Below, one piece after another: positions 25,242 through 33,634 of a DNA stretch of 64,000 nucleotides (its first letter is position 1; each line of letters starts with the position of its first letter). The notes below the pieces were generated by a model. It was not told where the DNA came from, did no database searches, and was given only the letters and a program-made list of their open reading frames with translations. The position numbers and the translations under genes were made by a program. The DNA comes from G963674665 sp964609625 (GTDB lineage: Bacteria > Desulfobacterota > Desulfovibrionia > Desulfovibrionales > Desulfovibrionaceae), in contig CAZSRS010000001.1 in the NCBI GenBank assembly GCA_964609625.1, forward strand, positions 1 through 64,000, in the 5' to 3' direction.

Positions 25242-26501
25242 CTAGAAGGCGGCAGCAGGCTGTTCCTTCACCAGTTGCAAGGCGATCCGCAGCTGGTTGT
25301 CCTTCTCCAGCATCGTACGCATGCGCTCTGCGGCATCGCTTTCCTTGTCGCCCTTGCTCTTTTTGTCGTTTTTCTCGATGTGCTTGCTCAGATCGCTCTC
25401 GCGCACGATCAGGGAGTTCTTGCTTTCAGCCAGGGGGATGTGCAGGTCGGGCTCGATGCCCTCGGCCTGGATGGAACGGCCGCTTGGGGTGTAGTACAGG
25501 GCTGTGGTCAGCTTCATGCCACCGCCGTCGGAAAGGGGGATGATGGTCTGCACCGACCCCTTGCCAAAGGTGGGTTCTCCGATGAGTAGGGCACGGTTGA
25601 GGTCCTGCATGGCGCCGGCCACGATTTCAGAGGCAGAGGCCGAACCCGCGTTGATGAGTACCACCATGGGAGCGCCGATGTCGCTTACGCTGTTCTTGGC
25701 CAGATAATCCTTACGGGAACTCTCCTGCTTGCCCTGGATGTAGACGATCTTGCCGTCCGCGAGGAAGATGTCGGCCACGCTCACGGCCTGATCCAGCAGA
25801 CCACCTGGGTTGTTGCGCAAATCCAGAACCAAACCCTTGATTTCACCTTTGGCCTGGAGACCCTTCAAGGCATCCAGCAGCTCCTCGGTGGTGTGTTCGT
25901 TGAACCTGGTCAGACGCAAATAGCCGTAGCCGGGTTCCAGAACATCGGACTTGACGCTTATGATGGGAATGGTGTCGCGGATGATGGTGATCCGATCCGG
26001 GGTCTTGGTGTCCTTGTGCAGGACCGTGAGCTGCACGGTGCTGCCCTTGGGCCCGCGAATCTTGCGTACTGCTTCCAGGAGGCTGATGCCTTCGGTTGGT
26101 TGGTCGTCGATCTCGATGATGATGTCGCCACTCTGCAGCCCGGCATCATAGGCCGGTGTGTCTTCGATGGGCGAAACCACCACAAGCTGTCCGTTGCGCA
26201 TGCTGATCTCGATGCCGATGCCCGAAAACTCGCCCGAGGTGCTTACCTGCATTTCCTCGAACTCCTCCTTGTCCATGTACGAGGAGTGAGGATCCAGCTC
26301 CTGCAGCATACCCCGCACCGCTCCTTCCACCAGCTCCTTGCGGGTGACGTCGCGGACATAATAGCGCTCCACCATGTCCAGGACCTGGCTGAAACGTTTC
26401 AGGGGCTCATACCTGTCGTCGGCCTGGGCACCGACCACATTGACCGGACCAAGCAGGACAAAGGTCAAAAGCAGGGAACACAAAACACATTGCAATCGCA
26501 T
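25242..26501 (-). CDS. ctpA: C-terminal processing peptidase CtpA (S41)
   Basis: The product has 419 residues; GGAGG precedes ATG 26501 by 5 bases. The signal peptide is residues 1-25 (cleavage near VVGAQA). The PDZ domain (about 90-170) has GIGIEISMRNGQLVVVSPIE. The protease core has LRNNPGGLLDQAV, the Ser nucleophile in NAGSASASEIVAGAMQD and the Lys in IGEPTFGKGSVQTI, all in the canonical S41 order. A charged tail follows the core. Such proteases trim periplasmic substrates, including peptidoglycan hydrolases. Its EnvC-like and YibQ-like neighbours are the commonest partners in proteobacteria. Confidence 0.96.
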   Translation of the reverse strand: MRLQCVLCSLLLTFVLLGPVNVVGAQADDRYEPLKRFSQVLDMVERYYVRDVTRKELVEGAVRGMLQELDPHSSYMDKEEFEEMQVSTSGEFSGIGIEISMRNGQLVVVSPIEDTPAYDAGLQSGDIIIEIDDQPTEGISLLEAVRKIRGPKGSTVQLTVLHKDTKTPDRITIIRDTIPIISVKSDVLEPGYGYLRLTRFNEHTTEELLDALKGLQAKGEIKGLVLDLRNNPGGLLDQAVSVADIFLADGKIVYIQGKQESSRKDYLAKNSVSDIGAPMVVLINAGSASASEIVAGAMQDLNRALLIGEPTFGKGSVQTIIPLSDGGGMKLTTALYYTPSGRSIQAEGIEPDLHIPLAESKNSLIVRESDLSKHIEKNDKKSKGDKESDAAERMRTMLEKDNQLRIALQLVKEQPAAAF

Positions 26502-26638
26502 ACTAGCCTCCGCATCGTGTCGCTACGATGGAGAAATTCAAGCGCCGTTCAGGCGTCGTTGTTGCTGCTCCAAGGGCAAACAGGTTACCATAACAGCCGG
26601 CCGGGCCGGTTAATGACGCTGCTTCGCCGACTGATCGT

Positions 26639-27811
26639 CTATTTCTGAGCACTGAGCCACTGCCGTGGGTTAATAGGTTTTTGTCGAAAACGCAATTCAA
26701 AATACAACCCCGGTCCCTTGACCTCCGGATAGTACCCGGCCTTTCCCAGCACTTGCCCGGCGGAAACTTCCTGGGCATTGGCAACGTCGCTGGTGGAAAG
26801 AAATGCATACAGGCTGTAGTAATCGCTGCCGTGCATGAGGATGATCACCCGACCGAAGCCACGCAGAACATCGTTGTGCACCACCCGCCCCCAGGATACG
26901 GCATGGACCTGGGTCTCGCTGGAGAGTTTGATACCCAGTCCGCGCATGGGGGGGGTGGCGTCGGGCTTGAATCCCGATACGACCTGCCCTTGCACCGGCC
27001 AGAGCAGCGCACCCTTGAGCTTGTCAAAGGGTTTCTTTTCCAACCCCTTTTCCGGGTCGTGCCGGACCTTGTAGTCCAGATCGTTGATGGCGGCAACCAG
27101 GTCCTGAAGCACCTGCTCCTGATCGACCTTGCTCTTGCGCACCTTGGCCAGTTCTTCCTTGAAGCGCATCCTCTGCCCGAGGAGAGCGTCCTTGTCCTTG
27201 TTGATGCCGGCGAGGGCATCCCGGGCCTTGTCGGCAAGGGTTCGTTTCTCGCGCAAGGTATCTGCGATGGCACGCTCCTGCTGCACCACCTGTTCCAGGG
27301 AGCGCTCCACTTTTGCGTAGAGCCGCGCCATCCATACGAATTCGCGGTCGGCCTCATCCCAGGCCGGAACGTTTCGCCCCTGCAAGACGCCGCGTCGGAC
27401 CTGCACGGGCCAGAGACCCTGCATGATCTTGCGCAGCTCGATCAAAGACTGACGCTTGCGCAATTCCAGCTTTTCAAGGTCCTCCCTGGCCCTGCCCTCC
27501 GCATCCTCCACCTCGGTCAGGGCTCGTTCGGCCTTGCTGATGCGATCCTGCAAACCAAGCATGGCGTCCTCGGCCTTGGCAAGGCTCTTGTTCAGGCGCC
27601 GCTCCTCCTCGCTGAGTTCCTTGAGTGCCTGTTTGGCACTCTCGGCCTTGCGTCGCTGCTCTTCCAGACGCGCCTTGGCGTCCTGGCCCGCGGCCGAAGC
27701 CATCCCCACAAACAGCACCAGGGAGAAGAGGCACGACAGGACCATGACAGCGGTCCTGCGTACGGAAGCGCTGCTCACGTCAAAAAAGAGCGCAAGGGGC
27801 AGGTGTCGCAT
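26639..27811 (-). CDS. EnvC-like murein hydrolase activator (M23 domain)
   Basis: The product has 390 residues; ATG at 27811 lies 37 bases inside the end of the upstream gene. A signal peptide (cleavage near GMASAA, residue 37) is followed by long coiled coils (about 40-260, heavy in Glu/Lys/Arg, e.g. EEQRRKAESAKQALKELSEE). A C-terminal LytM/M23 domain then has GALLWPVQGQVVSGFKPDAT and KLSSETQVHAVSWGRVVHND. The zinc ligands are lost: the usual HxxxD and HxH positions read GFKPDAT and LMHGSDYYSLYAF. It is therefore a degenerate LytM factor that activates amidases at division rather than cutting murein itself. It belongs to the ctpA/yibQ neighbourhood. Confidence 0.9.
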   Translation of the reverse strand: MRHLPLALFFDVSSASVRRTAVMVLSCLFSLVLFVGMASAAGQDAKARLEEQRRKAESAKQALKELSEEERRLNKSLAKAEDAMLGLQDRISKAERALTEVEDAEGRAREDLEKLELRKRQSLIELRKIMQGLWPVQVRRGVLQGRNVPAWDEADREFVWMARLYAKVERSLEQVVQQERAIADTLREKRTLADKARDALAGINKDKDALLGQRMRFKEELAKVRKSKVDQEQVLQDLVAAINDLDYKVRHDPEKGLEKKPFDKLKGALLWPVQGQVVSGFKPDATPPMRGLGIKLSSETQVHAVSWGRVVHNDVLRGFGRVIILMHGSDYYSLYAFLSTSDVANAQEVSAGQVLGKAGYYPEVKGPGLYFELRFRQKPINPRQWLSAQK

Positions 27812-28428
27812 AACGGGGCCTTTTTCCTGCACCAGCCCTGGGCGGTGCGCACCAGCAGGGCGTGGAACTCGTTGTACAGCCGTACGTCCTCGGGAAGTAC
27901 GTCCATGAAGAACTCCCGCAGTTCCTCGTAATCGACATCCTCCGGGAGCATGCCGTGGCGGTTGCAAATGCGCCTGGTGTAGGCGTCGACCACGAAACTC
28001 GGCAGCTCCAGGGCATAGAGCAGGATCGAATCCGCTGTCTCGGGGCCTATACCCTTGACGTGCAACAGTTTCTCACGCAAGACCGACACCTCTTCTCCGG
28101 CCATGGCCTCCAGGTCGAACAGGTACTCGTTCTTGAGGAACACCAGGAGATTCTTCAGCCGGGCGGCCTTGATCCTGAAATACCCGGCCGGTCGGACAAG
28201 TTCGGAAAGCCGACATTCGGGCAGCGCGTACAACGCCTCGGGAGTGAGCGGCCCCTCCCGCCTGATGCAGTCCAAGGCCTTGCTTACGTTGCCCCAGTTG
28301 GTGTTCTGGGTCAACACCGCACCCACCATGACCTCGAAACGCGAAGACCCGGGCCACCAAAAGCTTGGACCAAGCTCCGAGAGCATGGCGTCGTACATGT
28401 TCCGCAACAGTATCTCGCGGGAGCGCAT
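27775..28428 (-). CDS. endonuclease III-like DNA glycosylase
   Basis: The product has 217 residues. The helix-hairpin-helix is LLHVKGIGPETADSILLYAL and the conserved Asp is in SFVVDAYTRRICN, so it is an HhH-GPD protein. Nth-type enzymes carry a catalytic Lys in the hairpin region (GxGxKTAN); here the position reads Glu (GIGPETAD), as in monofunctional members of COG2231. The iron-sulfur loop CRKKAPLCDTCPLRSFLT keeps three cysteines; the fourth is missing because the protein ends early. A monofunctional base-excision role (alkylated or oxidised bases) is inferred. Its 3' end overlaps the EnvC-like start, and a STAS gene lies just upstream. Confidence 0.85.
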   Translation of the reverse strand: MRSREILLRNMYDAMLSELGPSFWWPGSSRFEVMVGAVLTQNTNWGNVSKALDCIRREGPLTPEALYALPECRLSELVRPAGYFRIKAARLKNLLVFLKNEYLFDLEAMAGEEVSVLREKLLHVKGIGPETADSILLYALELPSFVVDAYTRRICNRHGMLPEDVDYEELREFFMDVLPEDVRLYNEFHALLVRTAQGWCRKKAPLCDTCPLRSFLT

Positions 28429-28439
28429 CAAACCAGGAC

Positions 28440-28787
28440 CTACCCTTCCAACAGTCCTTTCAGGGCATCTTGCTCGTTCTCGAAGACGTCGAAGATCACA
28501 TTGACCGTGACCACGGCGAGGATCTTCGCCACAAAAGGATGCAGGCCGCACAGGGCCATCCGTCCTCCATTGTCGAGCACGGCCTTGCGTAGGGTGACCA
28601 GGGCGCCGATGGACATACTGTCGATGAAGGAAACGTCCTGCATGTCGATGAGGAGCTTGCTCTGCCGTCCGGCCCGCAACAGATCGTTGACGTCGGACTT
28701 GAGCGTGCCGCACACCGTGAAGTCGAGTTTTTCCACCCGAGGACGCACCACCAGCGTAGTGCCCACGACTCTCGAATCATAATCCAT
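28440..28787 (-). CDS. STAS-domain anti-sigma factor antagonist-like protein
   Basis: The product has 115 residues; ATG at 28787 with GAGG 8 bases upstream. The single STAS domain has the signature LIDMQDVSFIDSMSIGALVT, in which the Ser after Asp is the usual phosphorylation site. An N-terminal strand (TTLVVRPRVEKLDFT) and the C-terminal helix FENEQDALKGLLEG complete the fold. Unphosphorylated STAS proteins bind an HPK7/RsbW-like kinase to free a sigma factor or other target. No such kinase is next to it. It sits between prmA and the glycosylase gene, probably in one operon. Confidence 0.9.
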   Translation of the reverse strand: MDYDSRVVGTTLVVRPRVEKLDFTVCGTLKSDVNDLLRAGRQSKLLIDMQDVSFIDSMSIGALVTLRKAVLDNGGRMALCGLHPFVAKILAVVTVNVIFDVFENEQDALKGLLEG

Positions 28788-28853
28788 ATCGAAACCTCTT
28801 GTTGTAGCAGGCTTCCCCCCGTCTATTCCGCATCTGTACATATATGAACAGCA

Positions 28854-29726
28854 TCATCCACCTGGAGCGGAAAAAATCAACGCAGCCCACTCCCCGCGCA
28901 CCAGTGCCTCGGGCTCGGGCAAGCCGCAGGCGCGGTAGGCTTCCACCACCAGCCGGCGCTGGATCTCCAGCAAGCCGGACAGTACCAGCACTCCACCAGG
29001 TTTCAGGCTCTCGCGCAGCCTTGGCGCCAATTCCACCAGCGGTTCGGCCAGGATGTTGGCCAAGATGAGATCGAAGCGTTCACCGGCAGCGCCCCCAAGA
29101 TCCCCCTCCTTGACCTCGAAAAAATCCTCCACCCCGTTGACGATCCTGTTCTCCAGCGCGTTGTCGATGGACAGGGGGTCGATGTCCAGCCCCAACCCCG
29201 TCAGCCCCAGCCGGGAGCATCCGATGCCCAGGATGCCCGAGCCGGTACCCAGATCCAAAAACCGCATGCCGGGCGCGATTACCCCCTGTCGGAACAGGGT
29301 GGACACAACCTCCAGACAAAGGGCCGTGGTGGGGTGATGTCCAGTGCCGAAAGCCATCTTGGGCTCGATGACGATAGGCACGCGTCCCTGCCTGGGTGCG
29401 TCCTGCAACAGCTCGTCCATCCAGGGAGCGATGACCAGAAAATCCTCGCCGCAGGGCACGGCCGTGAAGAACTCCCTCCAGGCCTGCGCCCAATCCCTTT
29501 TGGGCACCTCGCTACGCTGGATGCGGACCTGCGGCCAACGCGCCCCCAACTCCTGCTCCAATGCCTGACAGAACTCCAGCTGCTCGATGTGCACGCTCAT
29601 GAGCACCTCATCAGAGTCCAAATCGATCTCTTCCCAACCGTAACTCACCCTGTCAAACAGGAAGGCCGTGACCAGGGGCTCCATGTCCCGTGGCACGGCC
29701 ACATCAAGCCGGATCAATGCAGCCAC
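28854..29726 (-). CDS. prmA: ribosomal protein L11 methyltransferase
   Basis: The product has 290 residues and starts at GTG with GGAG 7 bases upstream. It trimethylates ribosomal protein L11. The N-terminal substrate-recognition domain (about 1-100) is followed by the SAM domain with EPKMAFGTGHHPTTALCLE (typical PrmA), LDLGTGSGILGIGC motif I, LDIDPLSIDNA and the DLILANILAEPLVELAP active-site loop. The gene heads the minus-strand run that includes the STAS protein and the glycosylase. Confidence 0.95.
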   Translation of the reverse strand: MAALIRLDVAVPRDMEPLVTAFLFDRVSYGWEEIDLDSDEVLMSVHIEQLEFCQALEQELGARWPQVRIQRSEVPKRDWAQAWREFFTAVPCGEDFLVIAPWMDELLQDAPRQGRVPIVIEPKMAFGTGHHPTTALCLEVVSTLFRQGVIAPGMRFLDLGTGSGILGIGCSRLGLTGLGLDIDPLSIDNALENRIVNGVEDFFEVKEGDLGGAAGERFDLILANILAEPLVELAPRLRESLKPGGVLVLSGLLEIQRRLVVEAYRACGLPEPEALVRGEWAALIFSAPGG

Positions 29727-29797
29727 GTCCCAACTCCGTGTACTCGTGAGGATTACAAATCTTGCGCGTCACACATCCCCATGCCAGGAACAAACAA

Positions 29798-30610
29798 TCA
29801 GGGCCAAATTTCCATCTCCCAGGTCAGGGGGATGTGATAATTAGTATCCGGCCCGAACCATTTGTTGTAAAGCGTCAGATAATGCCCGCTCGTCCAGATC
29901 TCGGCCAACGCCTTGTTGATGAAGTCACGGAAATCCGAGTCGTTTTCCGGCACGGCCACCGCATAGGGCTCTTGCGAAAATGGTTCACCCACCAGCTTCC
30001 AGCCCTCGGGGTTCTCGTCGGCCTGCTTCAACCCCAGCAGGATGCTGGTGTCCGTGGTCACCGCGTCGGCTTCGCCCCGTTTCATGGCCAAAAAGGCCTG
30101 GGGATAGGTCTCGTAGGAAAAGACGCTGACCTGGGGCTGTATCGCCTTGATGTTCTTCTCGGAGGTCGACCCCTTGGCCGTGGCCACAGTCTTGCCGGCC
30201 AGATCCTGCACCGACTCGATGGGGGAATCCTTGGGCACGAGCAGTGTCTGGCCGTCCATGAAGTATGTGATGGAAAAATCCACAACCTCGTCACGGGCGA
30301 AACTATGGGTCATGGTGGCCGCCACCAAATCCACGGAACCTTGCAACAGCATCGGAATTCGGTCCGCCGAAGTCACGGGCACAAGCCTGAGCCGCACCCC
30401 GAGTTTGTCGGCGATCGCGCGGCAGAGATCCACGTCGAATCCCATGAGCTGGTTGGTGGCTTCATCCAGATAACCAAAGGGCGCCACCGAGTCCTTGACT
30501 CCAGCCAGCAACTCGCCACGAGCCTTGATCTCCTGCAACTTCGCGGCCTGCGTAGGGAAAGGCCCCAGGAAGACCGCGCACAGCAACAGGCCGAGAATGC
30601 GAACGCTCAC
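29798..30610 (-). CDS. amino-acid ABC transporter substrate-binding protein
   Basis: The product has 270 residues. Of two adjacent GTG codons, 30610 is chosen because AGGAGG then lies 6 bases upstream. A signal peptide (cleavage near FPTQAA) precedes a type II periplasmic binding fold: GELLAGVKDSVAPFGYLDEA, LMGFDVDLCRAIADKLGVRL, VDLVAATMTHSFARDEVVDF and KGSTSEKNIKAI. This pattern is the polar amino-acid (PBPb, glutamate/aspartate/His-type) group. The permease and ATPase genes are not next to it, so the transporter partners are elsewhere. The ligand cannot be named. Confidence 0.9.
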   Translation of the reverse strand: MSVRILGLLLCAVFLGPFPTQAAKLQEIKARGELLAGVKDSVAPFGYLDEATNQLMGFDVDLCRAIADKLGVRLRLVPVTSADRIPMLLQGSVDLVAATMTHSFARDEVVDFSITYFMDGQTLLVPKDSPIESVQDLAGKTVATAKGSTSEKNIKAIQPQVSVFSYETYPQAFLAMKRGEADAVTTDTSILLGLKQADENPEGWKLVGEPFSQEPYAVAVPENDSDFRDFINKALAEIWTSGHYLTLYNKWFGPDTNYHIPLTWEMEIWP

Positions 30611-30792
30611 CACCAGCCTCCTCGAGAATTGATTAGCCCGATGTGCATCTACCCGTTATTCGAAGACAAACGCCCACAGAGCATGATCCCGCGCTCTCTC
30701 CACCACCAGCGGCAATGAGGCCGTTACATGCCCCTCTCCACCACCATCACCTGGAATGGAACCACACCCAACCCTCGCGGGGAAAACAGGCT

Positions 30793-31083
30793 TCAAGCAA
30801 AGATATCGGTGATACCGCCCGTGGGATTGTACACGGCACCCAGGACACTCTTGCCGAAATCGTAGTCCATGGCCGTGGGGGACTGTCCCATGCCGGGGGC
30901 GTTCAAGGCGTCCAGACTGGCACTGACCACCGAGGCGCCCACGGTGGCCTTGTCGGTCACCGGCGCGAAGGCCGAATCGGTACCATACCCCCCGCCAAAG
31001 CCCATGAGTTGTCCCAGGGCGCCAAGCCCCATGCTCGAACCCAACGCGGCCATAGATGTGCCGCCAATAGTCAGATCGGCCAT
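30793..31083 (-). CDS. small hypothetical protein, 96 aa, glycine/alanine-rich
   Basis: ATG at 31083 has a strong AAGGAGG 5 bases upstream, so the frame is probably genuine; longer upstream frames are not needed. The protein is rich in Gly, Ala, Ser and Met with few charges (TSMAALGSSMGLGALGQLMG) and ends FGKSVLGAVYNPTGGITDIF. It resembles a short exported or self-assembling structural protein, but there is no signal peptide and no known family is recognised. It stands alone between the solute-binding protein and the accessory segment. Confidence 0.68.
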   Translation of the reverse strand: MADLTIGGTSMAALGSSMGLGALGQLMGFGGGYGTDSAFAPVTDKATVGASVVSASLDALNAPGMGQSPTAMDYDFGKSVLGAVYNPTGGITDIFA

Positions 31084-31313
31084 GGCTGCCTCCTTCGTCC
31101 ATGCCGGAATGGATAAGCCATACCACCATCTTTGGAAATACCCCAGCCCCATGAAGCTCGTCAAGCCGAACACGAAAACCATGCCAAAATCGAAATGGTG
31201 CGTACCGGGTGCCTCTCTGCCGAAACAGTGTTGATCGCTTGCCTGTACGCGACAATCGACGTATTAGCGGGGCGTTCACAACACACTACACCCTTGGACG
31301 CCGAGGATCGAAC

Positions 31314-32003
31314 ATGTTTCTTCTGAAGAGTCCCTGCCCCTTCACCGCGGTACTTGTAAGCCTGGTAGTGCTCTTGACCACCGCCGCCCAGGCTCAGGAG
31401 CCGACCGCCGCCACACGGCAAGAAGTCGGAGAGTTCATCTTCCTGGGCGTGGCGCCGGACCACTCCATAGACTTCACCAGAAAACGCGATTTCGAGGACC
31501 ATACCCTGAACCAGAAGCGGTACTGCATCGGCTGCTGGTGCAACAACGCCTTTGGCGAGAACCTGAGCGAGTCCTTCAACGAATTGGTGGGCAAATCCAA
31601 GGCCTTCGAGGAACTTTGGCAGGACATCAGCGACTGCATCGCACCCAAGTACAACGCCATCCCACAGATCCGCACGCTGCCCCTGCTGCCCGACTACGAC
31701 GACCTCGACTTCGGCGCCGTCCACTTCTACTTCTCCGAATTCCTGGACAGACCCCTGGCCACCAAGATCATGGTCAAGAACACCCAGGCCAGCCTTGAGA
31801 AACTCACCAGGGAGTACGGCGACCCGGAAGCCATCGACAACACCTGGTACATCTGGCAACGCCCCGGTTCCCTGCTGCTTCTGGACCTCTTCAACGTCAA
31901 GAGACACCAGTTCCCGGAAGCCGAATTGCTGCTCTACCACACAGAGACCCTGAAACAGCATCTCGAATTCCTGCATTCCGCCGTTGACACAACCAAGCCC
32001 TGA
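31314..32003 (+). CDS. secreted hypothetical protein, 229 aa
   Basis: ATG at 31314 follows GAGG at 8 bases. A signal peptide (about 1-27, Leu/Val-rich, cleavage near TAAQAQ) is clear. The mature protein has a short cysteine cluster RYCIGCWCNN (about 71-80) and one later Cys, then mainly helical sequence with LDFGAVHFYFSEFLDRPLAT and a tail LLYHTETLKQHLEFLHSAVD. The CxxCxC pattern could hold a metal or a disulfide. No family is recognised. It is convergent with the 60-residue gene. Confidence 0.72.
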   Translation: MFLLKSPCPFTAVLVSLVVLLTTAAQAQEPTAATRQEVGEFIFLGVAPDHSIDFTRKRDFEDHTLNQKRYCIGCWCNNAFGENLSESFNELVGKSKAFEELWQDISDCIAPKYNAIPQIRTLPLLPDYDDLDFGAVHFYFSEFLDRPLATKIMVKNTQASLEKLTREYGDPEAIDNTWYIWQRPGSLLLLDLFNVKRHQFPEAELLLYHTETLKQHLEFLHSAVDTTKP

Positions 32004-32034
32004 ACCCTGAGGCACCCCCAACAGACACGCCTCC

Positions 32035-32217
32035 TCACCGAACAGCGGCCAACACCCGGTAGCCATGGTCGTAAGCCTCGAAAAAACTGCTGAAGCCATC
32101 CTTTGCATAGGAATTTCCACTACCGCGCACGATGACGGAGAACCGCCGCTCATCCTCGGTGTGAATGTAGAGAGTCCTGCGTCGGCCGCCTTTTTTCGCG
32201 TGGAAGATGCTGGTCAC
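32035..32217 (-). CDS. small basic hypothetical protein, 60 aa
   Basis: The start is set at GTG 32217 because AAGGAG lies exactly 7 bases upstream; an ATG at 32238 has no ribosome site. The protein begins TSIFHAKKGGRRRTLYIHTE, a basic loop between strands, then DERRFSVIVRG and a helix YDHGYRVLAAV. It could be a small nucleic-acid-binding protein. No family is recognised. Its upstream leader holds two hairpins (see 32284-32341). Confidence 0.6.
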   Translation of the reverse strand: MTSIFHAKKGGRRRTLYIHTEDERRFSVIVRGSGNSYAKDGFSSFFEAYDHGYRVLAAVR

Positions 32218-32283
32218 CTCGAGTCTCCTTATGCTCATGAAGTCTAGAAAAATTTTGGAAACTGTTTAGCAACTCCCGTGCCA

Positions 32284-32341
32284 GGTTCGGCAACCTCCCG
32301 AACCCCGCCATGAACAGGCCCGTCCACGGCTTTCGGTGGAC
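32284..32341 (-). promoter_or_regulatory. two tandem hairpins in the leader of the 60-aa gene
   Basis: Read on the plus strand, GGTTCGG-caacctc-CCGAACC (32284-32304, 7 bp perfect) is followed by GTCCAC-ggctttcg-GTGGAC (32322-32341, 6 bp perfect). They lie 67-124 bases upstream of the small gene's start. Together they could form a structured leader or a small RNA. The remaining gap (32342-32529) has an A/T-rich TATATAAAAATA patch on the minus strand near 32370-32385 and a nine-T run at 32499-32507 but no clear gene. Confidence 0.5.
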
Positions 32342-32529
32342 AAGGACTTGACGCCTCCGTGTTCGTGCTTATTTTTATATAAACCTGGAACACAGGTGAC
32401 GACGGACGTTTGAGAGAACTAACAGAGAAAGGAACCGAAGGGCGAAAGCCCATTTAGGGAAGAGTTCTCGTAAACCCCGTCGCACCGTGCCTCCGGGCTT
32501 TTTTTTTGCGCTTTGTCTTGTGCAAGCAA

Positions 32530-32564
32530 CTGGGGGGACACTTCTTGAACAAGTTTCCCCCCAG
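32530..32564. repeat. G-run/C-run hairpin, possible dispersed repeat
   Basis: CTGGGGGGA-c-ACTT pairs with AAGT-t-TCCCCCCAG around CTTGAAC, giving a 13-bp stem with one mismatch. It is followed by CCCCCTTTCAAAAACTCC. The same kind of G6/C6 hairpin occurs at 33635-33676. From memory, such hairpins are common between genes in Desulfovibrio genomes; that is not tested here. Confidence 0.6.
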
Positions 32565-32660
32565 ACCCCCCTTTCAAAAACTCCTGGAATGTCCGTGTGT
32601 TTGGGCTAACCGTCGCGAAAAATATCATCTCCGCCTCGCCGTCGGGAAGCTGACGGCGCC

Positions 32661-33584
32661 TCATTCCTCTAGAAAATAGTCGGAATCCACACGCTTGATG
32701 TCGTAGCGCGCCTCCACCGAGACCCCCACGTTGTACTCCACCATGAGCGCGGCGAGCCGCCTGCCATCCACGAGCACGATCCTGCTCTCGATGGACGCGG
32801 CATAGGCCCGGGCCTCCTTGCTGAAATCCGAGGTGGTGATGAAAATGCCCTTCCTGGCCCGCTCCCCTTGGAGCGCTCCGCAGAATTTCTGAATCTCGGG
32901 ACGCCCCACCGTGCCTTCCCAGCGCTTGGCCTGGACATAGATGCTCTCCAGCCCGAGCCTGTCCTCGGCGATGACGCCGTCGATGCCGTTGTCCGCGCCC
33001 CTGGCCGTGAGCACGCCGCCGTCCTTGAGCTCTCCTCCGTAGCCCATGGCCAACAGCACATCCAGGACCAGCCGCTCGAAGAACCGGGGCGAGCAGTGCC
33101 TGACACTCTCCAGCAGACTTTCCGACAATTCCTCGACGATCTTCCTGTATCCGGATTCGATCATCTCCCGAGGGGTGATTTCTTCAACAACTCCCCCGCC
33201 CCCATCACCCCCATTGCCATCTTGTCCGTTCTTTGCCCCTGTACCTTCTTTAAAAACCTTGAACTCCGGATACTGCATGAGAAGTTTGATCGTGATCCGC
33301 TCAGGCTGTTGAGCCAGCAGTTCCAGTCCGCGCGACGTGATGCCGTAGACGCCCTGCTGGGGTGAGTAAAGCAAGCCGGCCCGTTTAAAATACGACTTGG
33401 CCCAGGCGAGCCGATTCTTGAATACAGGCTGCCTGCCGCTGGGTATCAGTTCTCGCTTCTCCTCATCGCCCAGGGCGAAGCGCTCTTCCATGGCTTCGCG
33501 GATCTCCTGGTTGGAGCGCTCCGTACTGTCGCCAAGGTATTCCAGGAGGGGCAGCATGATGGACTGAAAATCGGGTATGGCCAT
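32661..33584 (-). CDS. mrr: Mrr-type restriction endonuclease
   Basis: The product has 307 residues; ATG at 33584 with GGGAG 9 bases upstream. The N-terminal winged-helix Mrr_N domain (about 1-90, MLPLLEYLGDSTERSNQEIR then YGITSRGLELL) is joined by a Gly/Asp-rich linker (GNGGDGGGG). The catalytic Mrr domain follows, with ERLVLDVLLAMGYGGELKDG, GADNGIDGVIAEDRLGLESI and YVQAKRWEGTVGRPEIQKF. The Asp and Q-x-K residues are the PD-(D/E)xK-type nuclease core. Mrr enzymes are type IV, cutting methylated DNA, so no partner methylase is required. Flanking repeats and unknown genes suggest an accessory segment. Confidence 0.92.
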   Translation of the reverse strand: MAIPDFQSIMLPLLEYLGDSTERSNQEIREAMEERFALGDEEKRELIPSGRQPVFKNRLAWAKSYFKRAGLLYSPQQGVYGITSRGLELLAQQPERITIKLLMQYPEFKVFKEGTGAKNGQDGNGGDGGGGVVEEITPREMIESGYRKIVEELSESLLESVRHCSPRFFERLVLDVLLAMGYGGELKDGGVLTARGADNGIDGVIAEDRLGLESIYVQAKRWEGTVGRPEIQKFCGALQGERARKGIFITTSDFSKEARAYAASIESRIVLVDGRRLAALMVEYNVGVSVEARYDIKRVDSDYFLEE

Positions 33585-33634
33585 TGGTTCGTCTCCCTGC
33601 TCACGTCATTCCGGAAGTCTTTGGGGAAGGGGGG

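Noticed and set aside
32244..32453. A 69-codon minus-strand frame upstream of the 60-residue gene.
   Set aside because: It reads through both perfect hairpins and has no family-like sequence. The hairpins fit a leader better.
32419..32664. An 81-codon minus-strand frame starting on the mrr stop (ATGA overlap).
   Set aside because: It translates straight through the G6/C6 hairpin and the nine-T run, has no ribosome site at proper spacing and looks like intergenic repeat sequence. It is treated as non-coding.
30656..33584. Prophage or insertion sequence in the accessory segment around mrr.
   Set aside because: No integrase, transposase, terminal repeats with target duplication or phage structural gene is present.
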